This document shows positions 16,506 to 24,563 of a stretch of DNA of 64,000 bases, piece after piece (position 1 is the first letter of the stretch; every line of letters starts with the position of its first letter). A model generated the notes under the pieces. That model ran no database searches, was not told the DNA's origin, and was given only the letters and a program-made list of their open reading frames with translations. The stretch is from Chryseobacterium endalhagicum (GTDB lineage: Bacteria > Bacteroidota > Bacteroidia > Flavobacteriales > Weeksellaceae), in NCBI RefSeq assembly GCF_016745235.1, contig NZ_JAELVM010000002.1, positions 806,001 through 870,000 of the forward strand, written 5' to 3'. The translations under genes and the position numbers were made by a program.

Positions 16506-17081
16506 ATGGAAAAAGAGATACAGAATTTCAAAGCGCTCTATTACCAGTATTATCAGCCGCTTTGTAACCACGCTTTTAAATATCTTTCCGACCGGGATGA
16601 AAGTGAGGATGTGGTACAGGAGGTACTCATCCGCTTTTGGGAGCTTAAAAAGGAAATGCCAAACGACCTTGCCACGCGGAATTATCTGTTTGCCGCTGTG
16701 CGCAACCGGAGTATTTCTGTCCTCCGCCAAAAAAACAACATCAGGTTTGTTCCTATTGATGGGCACGATGTTGAAGTTACAGAAGATATTAACAAAGAGC
16801 AGGAGGGGGAAAATATTTCCTTACTGATAGAAAGAGCTTTTGATGACCTTTCGCCCAAATGTGCCGAGGTTTTTAAGCTCAGCCGTATTGAGAAATTAAA
16901 ATATGCCGAAATTGCAGCGCATTTAGGCATATCCGTAAAAACCGTTGAAAACCAAATGGGCAAAGCCATTAAACATATGCGGGATTTCATTGACAAAAAT
17001 CCACTGTTTTCCATTTTTTTCATGCTTTATATTTTGTATGAATACGTAGGGGTTTTTGTGGATAATACGTTTTATAAATGA
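16506..17081 (+). CDS. ECF RNA polymerase sigma factor (FecI-like)
   Basis: 191 residues. Sigma region 2 covers about residues 8-75 (FKALYYQYYQPLCNHAFKYL, then DRDESEDVVQEVLIRFW); region 4 covers about 120-170 (LSRIEKLKYAEIAAHLGISV, with the helix-turn-helix continuing KTVENQMGKA). This is the Bacteroidota FecI-type family that is normally paired with a FecR anti-sigma factor, the next gene here. A near-match -7 box, TATCTTTC, lies at 16461-16468. Arginine codons are mostly CGG/CGC/CGT, unlike the AGA-rich genes on either side of the block. Target genes cannot be read from the window; the TonB receptor operon is the likely one. Confidence 0.93.
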   Translation: MEKEIQNFKALYYQYYQPLCNHAFKYLSDRDESEDVVQEVLIRFWELKKEMPNDLATRNYLFAAVRNRSISVLRQKNNIRFVPIDGHDVEVTEDINKEQEGENISLLIERAFDDLSPKCAEVFKLSRIEKLKYAEIAAHLGISVKTVENQMGKAIKHMRDFIDKNPLFSIFFMLYILYEYVGVFVDNTFYK

Positions 17082-17091
17082 AGACAATAAC

Positions 17092-18051
17092 ATGGATACA
17101 GAACAAATAAATATATTGCTGGCCAGGCATTTCGCAGGCGAGACTACAAAGGAACAGGAACTGGTCCTGGAAAAATGGATTGCAGACCACCGTGAAGAAT
17201 ATGTGGCCCTGAAAATCCTCTGGGCGGATACCCATGAGGTCTCCAGTCCACAATTATTTCCTGTAGACAAAGCATGGGAGAAAACAATGCAGCAGATACG
17301 TCCGGGTGTAGCAGATAAAGGGCGCGCATGGGGAAAACAGTCCAATTATTGGATTGCTGCTGCATCGGTAGTTTTAGTAATGGTTTCAGGTTTATTGTAT
17401 TACTTCAACAGCTCGGTTACGGTGAATACCATGGCCAACGAAATTAAAAAAGTTTCACTTAACGATGGCTCAATAGTTACCCTTAATGGCAGCTCCCGAA
17501 TAACTTATCCAAGGTATTTTTCGGCAAACCGCGATATAACGCTTACCGGTGAGGCTTATTTTGAAGTAAAACGGGATGTAAAGCATCCTTTCAGGGTAAA
17601 GTCCAACCGGTTGTTGGTTCAGGTTTTAGGGACTACTTTCCTTGTTAAAAATTCCGGAAAGGTCCAGCATGTATTGGTAAACAGCGGAAAAGTGGCTGTA
17701 AAGGATGAGCAAAGTGGCCAGTCTACGGTTCTGACTGCCAACCAGGCGGTTTCTGTTTCCAACGGGACAATACTAAAGAAGCCTGCCAATGAAAATGATC
17801 TTGCCTGGAAGAGCGGAAAACTCAATTTTAAAGATGTGCCGTTAAAACAGGTTTTTACTGCACTGGAAGATTATTATCATATTTCAATAGTTGTTGAAAA
17901 TGGCTACGAAGGCTCATGCTTATTAACATCACAGTATGACCGCCAGCCGCCTGAGAAAGTTTTTGAAGAACTAAGCCGTATTTTTGGTTTTACCTACAAA
18001 ATCTCAGACAAAAAGGTAACCGTATCCGGGATCACATGCGAAAAACAATAG
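17092..18051 (+). CDS. FecR-like anti-sigma factor
   Basis: 319 residues from the ATG at 17092, ten bases after the sigma-factor stop. The frame is open further upstream, but that part overlaps the sigma gene. The N-terminal cytoplasmic part (1-80) should bind the sigma factor. A membrane segment follows (about 85-104, WIAAASVVLVMVSGLLYYF), then the periplasmic FecR domain (about 115-210, with SLNDGSIVTLNGSSRITYP and LTGEAYFEVKRD). The C-terminal DUF4974-type domain (about 240-310, KDVPLKQVFTALEDYYHI) is the part thought to contact the receptor STN domain. It overlaps the next gene by 16 bases. It should hold the sigma factor inactive until the receptor is loaded. Confidence 0.93.
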   Translation: MDTEQINILLARHFAGETTKEQELVLEKWIADHREEYVALKILWADTHEVSSPQLFPVDKAWEKTMQQIRPGVADKGRAWGKQSNYWIAAASVVLVMVSGLLYYFNSSVTVNTMANEIKKVSLNDGSIVTLNGSSRITYPRYFSANRDITLTGEAYFEVKRDVKHPFRVKSNRLLVQVLGTTFLVKNSGKVQHVLVNSGKVAVKDEQSGQSTVLTANQAVSVSNGTILKKPANENDLAWKSGKLNFKDVPLKQVFTALEDYYHISIVVENGYEGSCLLTSQYDRQPPEKVFEELSRIFGFTYKISDKKVTVSGITCEKQ

Positions 18052-20564
18052 TCAAAGCAGCCATATTGTGTTACCTGCTGATTGTTTGTTTTTGCAGCTG
18101 CCTTTTTGCACAGGCAAAGGAAGGCCTGCTAAATAAAGAAGTCTACATCACCACCGAAAACGGAACCCTAGGAAGCTATCTTTCAGAAATTGCGGGGCAG
18201 GGCATTCCCTTATCCTATAGCAGTAACCAGCTTGGATTGACGCAAAAAATTAAACTCAAAAAAGGCAGGTACAAAATCTCCACCCTGCTGTCCATGCTCC
18301 TGGCCAAAGAACCCGTGCGTTTTGAAGACCGGGGAAATAAAATATTACTGTATCCGGTACAGGTACAACCTGCCCGGAATTTTAAGCTCAGTGGTTTTGT
18401 ATATATGCAGAACAGTCTTGAGGCGCTTCCTTATGCGACTTTAAAAGCGCCACTCAATAACATCGCTGTCAAAGCAAACGATTATGGTTTTTACAGTCTG
18501 GAACTGAAACCGGGTACCTATATTATTGAAGTCAGTCATATCGGTTATCCACCGCAGGTAGATACCATTCACCTAAAAAGTGATCAGGTACATGATTTCC
18601 ATTTAAAAGGGGAAATACAATTGGAAGAGGTAAAAATATTGAGCAGGCAAAATTCTTTCAGGGATCCGCATGCGGTAAATTTAAAAGAAAACCCGGCCCT
18701 GCCTTTCACCCTGGGACAGCAGGATCCGTTAAAAGCCTTACAGTTCAGGGCGGGTGTTTCCGGTGGTATGGCCAGTGGAAGCATGAACGTAAGGGGTGGC
18801 AGCTCAGATCAGAACCTGGTTTTGCTGGACGGCGCGCCGGTATATAACTATAACCATTTTACCGGGCTCCTTTCCATTTTTAATCCTGATATTGTTAAGC
18901 ACATCGATTTTTATAAAGGCTCTTTTCCATCGCGCTATGAAGGGCGGCTATCATCCGTAATCGATATCAAAACAAAAGAAGGCAATATGCAGGAGTATCA
19001 CGGGGCTGCAAACCTTGGGCTTCTCACCAATTCAGTCATGTTTGAGGGGCCAATCGTAAAAAACAAGGTTTCTTTTATCGCGAGTGCGCGGCGGAGCTGG
19101 ATCGATGGCCTTATCGGTCTTTTGGACAAAGGTCCATCAGATTTTAAGTATTATCTCTATGATGTAAACGTTAAACTGAATTACAGGATTGATTCAACCA
19201 GCCGGGTTTATCTTTCCTCTTATCTGGGCAGCGACCGGTTTAGCTTGGGCATATCCGGTGAAAACCATCCGGATTTTACGCTCGATTGGGGAAACAAACT
19301 GATTTCAGCCCGGTGGAACAAGGTTCATAACAGCAGGCTTTTTCAAAACAGTACCTTATTGTTCAGCAATTACAGCAACCTGGTACAGGATGGTGGGGCA
19401 ACAGGAACGGAACAATTCAACAGGATCACCGATGTAGGCATTGATAATGACTTAACCTACCAGTGGAACAACAACCTGCAGAGTTTTATTGGGTTTAGGG
19501 TAAATTTTACAAAGTTCAGCGCTGCCGTATCCGATTTTTATCCTGAACCTGTACCGGATGTAGAAACACAGAGATCTGTGCACTTAAAGTTTTATTCGGA
19601 CAATGATATCAGCCTTTCGGATAAGCTGAAACTAAAAGCGGGACTGCATTACACCTCGTTTTTGGTGAAAAACAAAACCTATCATTCTTTCCAGCCGCGT
19701 ACCGCAATTTCTTATGACCTGAATACATCCAGCCGTTTTTTTGTGGCCTACTCCTTTATGGCCCAGTTTTACCATCAGATCAGTTTGAGCGGGATATCCA
19801 TTCCCAATGAATTCCGTGCGCCCAGCAATAAGGACCTGCCACCCGAAGAGGCCATTATTTTCGAGTTGGGTTACCGCCGTTCATTTTCTGCCGGGGGAGG
19901 GATCAGTATTGAGCTTTACCGAAAGAATTTCAATAATATTTTAATGTACAGGCTGGATGAAAACTATATGCCCGTTGATGAGACTGCGCCCTGGCCGGAC
20001 AGGATCATTTCCGGTAAAGGGTATAGCCAGGGCTTAGAAATAGAATATAAACAAAAATTAAACTGGCTGAGCTTACAGGCCAATTACACACTGAGTAAAA
20101 CTGTTTATTCTTCTGCACAGATAAATGAAGGCAAACCATTTAAGGCCCCGACTGATTTAAGAAACCAGGTCACCTTTATGGCAACAGCTAACCTGGGCAA
20201 ACGGTGGAGTATTTCGGGTGTATTTAATTACAGTACGGGAAAGTCTATTACCGTCCCACAGTATACGTTGGTGGATATTGGTGATGGACTGGCCGGTAAG
20301 AACAGGTTAGAGAATTTTGACGGGTATGAGCCAGAACCCAATAACTATAAACTTCCGGATAATTATAATCTTGATCTTGGAGCGGCGTATTCCAAAACAT
20401 ACCGCTCTAACAGGCAGGGAGTACTGCGCTTTGGGATAAACAATGTCATTGGCAATCCTGCTCCCCTGTTCGTCAATGCAGAAATCGAAGATAACCGGTT
20501 TCAGGTCTATCAAACCAACGCCATTAAGATTTTGCCCTATATTGGCTATTCTTTTAAATTTTAG
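18036..20564 (+). CDS. TonB-dependent receptor with STN signalling domain (FecA-like)
   Basis: 842 residues. Signal peptide to about residue 25; STN domain (about 35-105), which in FecA-type transducers contacts FecR; carboxypeptidase-regulatory-like domain (about 112-190, SGFVYMQ...YGFYSLELKPGTYIIEV); plug (about 215-310, with GSMNVRGGSSDQNLVLLDGA); then a beta-barrel ending LPYIGYSFKF. There is no SusD partner next to it, so it is not a classic SusC. The start ATG at 18036 lies inside the 3' end of the FecR gene, suggesting translational coupling. The substrate is unknown; the family covers iron chelates, oligosaccharides and peptides. Codon use is atypical, as for the two preceding genes. 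Confidence 0.9.
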   Translation: MRKTIVKAAILCYLLIVCFCSCLFAQAKEGLLNKEVYITTENGTLGSYLSEIAGQGIPLSYSSNQLGLTQKIKLKKGRYKISTLLSMLLAKEPVRFEDRGNKILLYPVQVQPARNFKLSGFVYMQNSLEALPYATLKAPLNNIAVKANDYGFYSLELKPGTYIIEVSHIGYPPQVDTIHLKSDQVHDFHLKGEIQLEEVKILSRQNSFRDPHAVNLKENPALPFTLGQQDPLKALQFRAGVSGGMASGSMNVRGGSSDQNLVLLDGAPVYNYNHFTGLLSIFNPDIVKHIDFYKGSFPSRYEGRLSSVIDIKTKEGNMQEYHGAANLGLLTNSVMFEGPIVKNKVSFIASARRSWIDGLIGLLDKGPSDFKYYLYDVNVKLNYRIDSTSRVYLSSYLGSDRFSLGISGENHPDFTLDWGNKLISARWNKVHNSRLFQNSTLLFSNYSNLVQDGGATGTEQFNRITDVGIDNDLTYQWNNNLQSFIGFRVNFTKFSAAVSDFYPEPVPDVETQRSVHLKFYSDNDISLSDKLKLKAGLHYTSFLVKNKTYHSFQPRTAISYDLNTSSRFFVAYSFMAQFYHQISLSGISIPNEFRAPSNKDLPPEEAIIFELGYRRSFSAGGGISIELYRKNFNNILMYRLDENYMPVDETAPWPDRIISGKGYSQGLEIEYKQKLNWLSLQANYTLSKTVYSSAQINEGKPFKAPTDLRNQVTFMATANLGKRWSISGVFNYSTGKSITVPQYTLVDIGDGLAGKNRLENFDGYEPEPNNYKLPDNYNLDLGAAYSKTYRSNRQGVLRFGINNVIGNPAPLFVNAEIEDNRFQVYQTNAIKILPYIGYSFKF

Positions 20565-20694
20565 GATTCTTTTGTGGATGATTGTTTCTTTCATTTTCCA
20601 TGGAAAACGAACCGGATAAACGTGAAAATCCTAAGAATCCGGAGATCTGAAGTTCATTCTTTAAAGATGGTCCGTCCTTTAAATAATTTCGCAT

Positions 20695-20725
20695 AAAAAG
20701 AGACTGGCCTTTCGGGCCAGCCTCT
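20695..20725 (-). terminator. Rho-independent terminator (minus; possibly bidirectional)
   Basis: On the minus strand AGAGGCTGGCC, loop, GGCCAGTCTCT followed by TTTT. It follows the stop of the first carbonic anhydrase gene by about 84 bases. The stem would also face the TonB receptor gene on the plus strand, but without a T run there. A 14-bp palindrome, TTTTCCATGGAAAA, lies nearby at 20594-20607. Confidence 0.75.
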
Positions 20726-20808
20726 GGAGTATACTTTAAAAATCAATTTCCAATCTAACTATAACATGATTTTTTATGTATGTGCAATAAAATATGCAGA
20801 TTTTTATC

Positions 20809-21444
20809 TTATAACCAGGTTACAACGCCGGTTTCAACGTCATAATTGGCTCCGACAATTTTAATCTTACCTTCATCCTCAAGCTTTTTAAGCGTTGAAC
20901 TTTGGGTACGGATATCTTCGATGGCACTTTTTACGTTCTGCTGATTCAGTCTTTCCAGAAGAGCACTGTTTTTTGATGAACGCTCTTCGCCTTCTTCAAT
21001 GATTTCTTTGATGATAGGATCAAAATGATCGATCAAATGGTTGAGGTTATCCATTCCCATTCCCTGAATCTGTGCTGCGTCCAGACCCCCTTTTAATGCA
21101 CCGCATTTCGTGTGTCCTAAAACAACAACAAGCTTGGAACCTGCAACGTTACAGCCAAATTCCATAGAACCTAAAATATCCTGATTAACAAAATTACCGG
21201 CAATTCTAATACTGAAAACATCTCCTAATCCCTGATCAAAGATAAGTTCTGCAGAAGTACGGCTGTCTATACAGCTTAACACTACGGCAAAAGGCCACTG
21301 ACCTTCACGTGTTGCATTTACCTGTTCCAAAAGATCTCTGTTTGCCTTTAGATTGTTAACAAATCTCTGGTTTCCGTCTTTTAAGAACTCTAATGCTTTT
21401 TCAGGAGTGATGGTAGATTGAGTTTCGTGTGTATGTGCTTTCAT
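20809..21444 (-). CDS. Beta-class carbonic anhydrase
   Basis: 211 residues. It interconverts CO2 and bicarbonate at a zinc site. Zinc ligands are Cys 58 in LSCIDSRTS, His 111 and Cys 114 in GHTKCGA, with the Asp 60-Arg 62 dyad. No signal peptide is present, so it is cytoplasmic. It follows the SulP transporter by 48 bases on the same strand and is probably co-transcribed, which suggests that the imported anion is bicarbonate. It differs clearly from the second carbonic anhydrase at 23549-24217. Confidence 0.93.
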   Translation of the reverse strand: MKAHTHETQSTITPEKALEFLKDGNQRFVNNLKANRDLLEQVNATREGQWPFAVVLSCIDSRTSAELIFDQGLGDVFSIRIAGNFVNQDILGSMEFGCNVAGSKLVVVLGHTKCGALKGGLDAAQIQGMGMDNLNHLIDHFDPIIKEIIEEGEERSSKNSALLERLNQQNVKSAIEDIRTQSSTLKKLEDEGKIKIVGANYDVETGVVTWL

Positions 21445-21492
21445 ATGATTGATTTATTCTTTTTAAAATTAAAAAATTATTGTGAAATGAGC

Positions 21493-23085
21493 TTACATAG
21501 CTCTTCTGTGGGTGATCAGGATGTGAGAATCCTCATCGGTTTCATAGTCTTTGTATGAAGTTTTGAAGCCTAAAAGCTCCACGTTAATATCTTCCTCTTT
21601 TGCCCTGATGTTGGCGAAATCCTGGATCATTTCCAGTACGTCCGTGGCAATATAAGAAGTTCCTCTTGCATCAATGGTCACGGTAGAGTTGGACTTGATG
21701 TTTTTCAATGTCTTTTTAATGGCGGCTTTATTCAGGAAAGAAACTTCCTCGGCAAGCTTGATATTAATTCCGTCTGCATCATCCAGCTTTTCTCTGCTCA
21801 GGTAATAAGCACGTTTCATATTTCCCTGAAGGATATAGAATACCGAAATGGCAAGACCAATACCCACCCCTTTAAGAAGGTCGGTTGCTACTACCGCTAC
21901 TACGGTTGCCACAAACGGGATAAACTGGAATTTACCCAGATGCCAGAAATGTTTGAACGTAGCAGGTTTTGCCAGTTTATATCCTACCAGGATCAGTACT
22001 GCGGCAAGAGTGGCAAGCGGGATTAAATTAAGGATAAACGGAATAGTCAGTACACATACCAGAAGCAGTACACCGTGAATCATAGCAGACATTTTTGAAG
22101 TGGCCCCGGCGTTGGCGTTGGCAGAACTTCTTACCACTACAGAAGTCATCGGCAGTCCTCCGATAAATGAGCTGATCAGGTTTCCGATTCCCTGGGCTTT
22201 AAGCTCAAGATTGGTATCCGTAATTCTTCTCTGGCTGTCTAATCTGTCCGAAGCTTCAATACAAAGCAGCGTTTCAATAGAAGCTACAATGGCAATGGTT
22301 GCTCCCACTATCCATACCTTAGGATTGGTGAATCCTCCAAAATCAGGCATCGTAACAAGATTTTTGAAATCATCCAAAGACTTAGGAACAGGCAGTGAAA
22401 CAAGATGCTGTGTGCTGATGGTCAGAGAGCTTCCGGAAAGTTTAAACAATTCATTTAAAAGGATTCCTGCTACAACGGCTACCAATGCTCCCGGCAGCAT
22501 TTTCATTCTTTTTAAAGCCGGAATTTTGTCCCAGGCGATAAGTATAGCTACGGAAACCAATGTTACTACAATAGCTCCCGGATGTATGGCTCCGAATAAT
22601 TCTGAAAAGTAACCGAAATTCAGACCGTTATCAAAGATAGATTCATGCCCTTCATAATCTTTATCGAATCCCATGGCATGAGGAATCTGTTTTAAAATAA
22701 TAATGATACCGATAGCGGCAAGCATCCCCTCAATAACATTGTTCGGGAAATAATTGGAAATACTTCCGGCTCTGATGAACCCAAGAATTAGCTGGATAAG
22801 ACCTGCAATAATCCCTGCGCAAAGGAAAAGCTCGAAAGCGCCCAGATCTGTAATAGCTGTTAAAACAATAGCTGTAAGCCCTGCTGCCGGACCGGATACT
22901 GATATATTTGAATTACTTAAAAATCCTACCACTAATCCGCCTACGATACCTGCGATCACCCCGGACAATGGCGGTGCGCCTGATGCTAAAGCGATTCCAA
23001 GACATAACGGAAGCGCTACTAAGAATACAACGAGTCCTGAAGGGAAATTCTCCTTGATTCCTCCTATAAATGATGTTTTTTTCAT
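21493..23085 (-). CDS. SulP-family anion transporter (probable bicarbonate transporter)
   Basis: 530 residues with about 12-14 membrane helices and a C-terminal cytoplasmic STAS domain (about 430-520, including STVTIDARGTSYIATDVLEM). Family landmarks are GLVVFLVALPLCLGIALASG near the start, ISVSGPAAGLTAIV, and GIGNLISSFIGGLPMTSVVV in the middle. SulP proteins carry sulfate, bicarbonate or other anions. Being directly upstream of a carbonic anhydrase gene, as for BicA-like transporters, makes bicarbonate the likeliest substrate here. The 142 bases upstream hold only a near-match -7 box (TATTTTTC at 23095-23102). Confidence 0.92.
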   Translation of the reverse strand: MKKTSFIGGIKENFPSGLVVFLVALPLCLGIALASGAPPLSGVIAGIVGGLVVGFLSNSNISVSGPAAGLTAIVLTAITDLGAFELFLCAGIIAGLIQLILGFIRAGSISNYFPNNVIEGMLAAIGIIIILKQIPHAMGFDKDYEGHESIFDNGLNFGYFSELFGAIHPGAIVVTLVSVAILIAWDKIPALKRMKMLPGALVAVVAGILLNELFKLSGSSLTISTQHLVSLPVPKSLDDFKNLVTMPDFGGFTNPKVWIVGATIAIVASIETLLCIEASDRLDSQRRITDTNLELKAQGIGNLISSFIGGLPMTSVVVRSSANANAGATSKMSAMIHGVLLLVCVLTIPFILNLIPLATLAAVLILVGYKLAKPATFKHFWHLGKFQFIPFVATVVAVVATDLLKGVGIGLAISVFYILQGNMKRAYYLSREKLDDADGINIKLAEEVSFLNKAAIKKTLKNIKSNSTVTIDARGTSYIATDVLEMIQDFANIRAKEEDINVELLGFKTSYKDYETDEDSHILITHRRAM

Positions 23086-23227
23086 GTTGTTTTTGAAAAA
23101 TACTATAACCGACTGATCTATGCTTAGATAATCAATTATAAAAGATTGGAAATTTAATTTTAAAGCACGCGTATCCGATATCAGTTTTGATATGAATACT
23201 ATAAAAAAATCTAACTATACTTAAAAA

Positions 23228-23527
23228 TTAAGCTTCCGGAGGCGGAGAAAATATGGTCAGTAAGGGTGACAGATGAAAGGAATCGTCTATCAGTTCAAAG
23301 GAAATACCCTGAAGATCAGGTTCGGAAAACTTCACGTAATCGAAGACATCCAGAGTTTTCGGAATTGTTTTTTCGTATACAATAAAAGAGGATGGGTGGG
23401 AGTGAGGCTCTTCTTCGTTGATGATTACATTGGTCCTTGCGATATCCCAGCCTGCAACAGCAGCAATGCCAGGCAGCGCTGTGAAGTTTAGGAAAAAGGT
23501 CAATACAATAATACTCCAGAATTTCAT
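23228..23527 (-). CDS. Small exported protein next to carbonic anhydrase
   Basis: 99 residues. Signal peptide to about residue 22 (FLNFTALPGIAAVA). The mature part is acidic and short, with EEEPHSHPSS and a Pro-rich end (SPPPEA). I recognise no domain. It starts 21 bases after the stop of the upstream carbonic anhydrase gene and so is probably co-transcribed with it. A periplasmic role in metal or bicarbonate handling would be a guess based only on position. Confidence 0.6.
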   Translation of the reverse strand: MKFWSIIVLTFFLNFTALPGIAAVAGWDIARTNVIINEEEPHSHPSSFIVYEKTIPKTLDVFDYVKFSEPDLQGISFELIDDSFHLSPLLTIFSPPPEA

Positions 23528-23548
23528 CTTACATTCATTTTAGAAAAA

Positions 23549-24217
23549 CTAATCTGTTTTTCTGCTCATTACCCAGTCAGAACTTGTAAGGTTGTAGATT
23601 TTCTGGATGTCTTTCAGAATTTTCTCGAAATCGATCTCCAAATCAATGATCTTACCCGTTCTAAGGTCAAATACCCAGCCGTGTACAATAGGATACTCTT
23701 CTACGATATATCTTTCCTGTACGCAGGCCATTTTAATAACGTTGATGCACTGCTCCTGAACATTAAGCTCTACAAGTCTGTCATAACGCTTGCCCTCATC
23801 ATTGATAGCATCCAGTTCAGCCTGATGCAGTCTGTAAACGTCGCGGATGTTTCTCAGCCATGGATTTAACAATCCCAGGTCCTGAGGAGTCATCGCCGCT
23901 TTTACGCCACCGCAGTTGTAATGCCCGCATACGATGATGTGTTTTACTTTCAGATGTTCTACGGCATATTGAATAACTGCTGTGGAACTCATGTCTAAAG
24001 TATTGACAACATTCGCGATGTTTCTGTGGACAAAAACTTCTCCAGGTTTTGCACCCATAAGCTCTTCCGCTGTAGCTCTGCTGTCCGAACACCCGATGTA
24101 TAAATAATCAGGATTCTGGGTTTTTGCAAGCTCATGAAAGAATTCAGGATTGTCTGAAACTTTGGATTCTACCCATTTTCTGTTGTTTTCAAAAATAATT
24201 TCGTACGATTGTGACAT
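23549..24217 (-). CDS. Beta-class carbonic anhydrase, Can-like
   Basis: 222 residues, about the length of E. coli Can. Zinc ligands are Cys 43 in YIGCSDSRATA and His 99 and Cys 102 in CGHYNCGGVKAAM, with Asp 45 and Arg 47 as the catalytic dyad. Conserved VFVHRNIANVV is present. No signal peptide, so cytoplasmic. First gene of a minus-strand group with the small exported protein, SulP and the second carbonic anhydrase. A TATTTTTG box lies 85 bases upstream. Confidence 0.95.
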   Translation of the reverse strand: MSQSYEIIFENNRKWVESKVSDNPEFFHELAKTQNPDYLYIGCSDSRATAEELMGAKPGEVFVHRNIANVVNTLDMSSTAVIQYAVEHLKVKHIIVCGHYNCGGVKAAMTPQDLGLLNPWLRNIRDVYRLHQAELDAINDEGKRYDRLVELNVQEQCINVIKMACVQERYIVEEYPIVHGWVFDLRTGKIIDLEIDFEKILKDIQKIYNLTSSDWVMSRKTD

Positions 24218-24301
24218 AATTTTAAAAAATTTAAAAAGGTTTACAATTATTTATTTCGTTTAAATTATTTTCGAATTCAATAGATTAAATCAATAATCAT
24301 G

Positions 24302-24309
24302 CAAAAATA
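24302..24309 (-). promoter_or_regulatory. Putative -7 promoter box (TATTTTTG)
   Basis: Minus strand TATTTTTG, 85 bases upstream of the carbonic anhydrase start. No clear -33 element. The AT-rich remainder of this 345-base gap up to 24511 holds nothing else I can identify. Confidence 0.35.
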
Positions 24310-24511
24310 TAATTTTTGCCGAAAAGGCAGACAGTTTTAACAAAGTTTAATATTAAAATATGCTTAAAATCATGTTTAAAACGTCTGTTCCATACTGTTT
24401 CTCTACAAATTTGTCTGAAAAACTGATAATTCAAACTTAAAATGGCCATATAAAATTACAAACTATAAATGATAAAATTCAAATTACAGATTAAAATATT
24501 CTTAATTCTGC

Positions 24512-24541
24512 AAAAAAACCGCCTCAAAACTGAGACGGTTT
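24512..24541 (-). terminator. Rho-independent terminator
   Basis: On the minus strand AAACCG-T-CTCA, loop, TGAG-G-CGGTTT followed by a run of T. It closes the 1650-residue T9SS protein gene 22 bases after its stop. Confidence 0.85.
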
Positions 24542-24563
24542 AAATATTACATGGATGTTGTTA

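Noticed and set aside
18036..20564. Receptor considered as a SusC of a polysaccharide utilisation locus
   Set aside because: No SusD-like lipoprotein or glycoside hydrolases follow, and the STN domain with FecI/FecR neighbours points to a signalling receptor.
22100..22612. 170-codon frame opposite the SulP gene
   Set aside because: Antisense to conserved membrane helices of SulP; its hydrophobic look is the mirror of the real gene.
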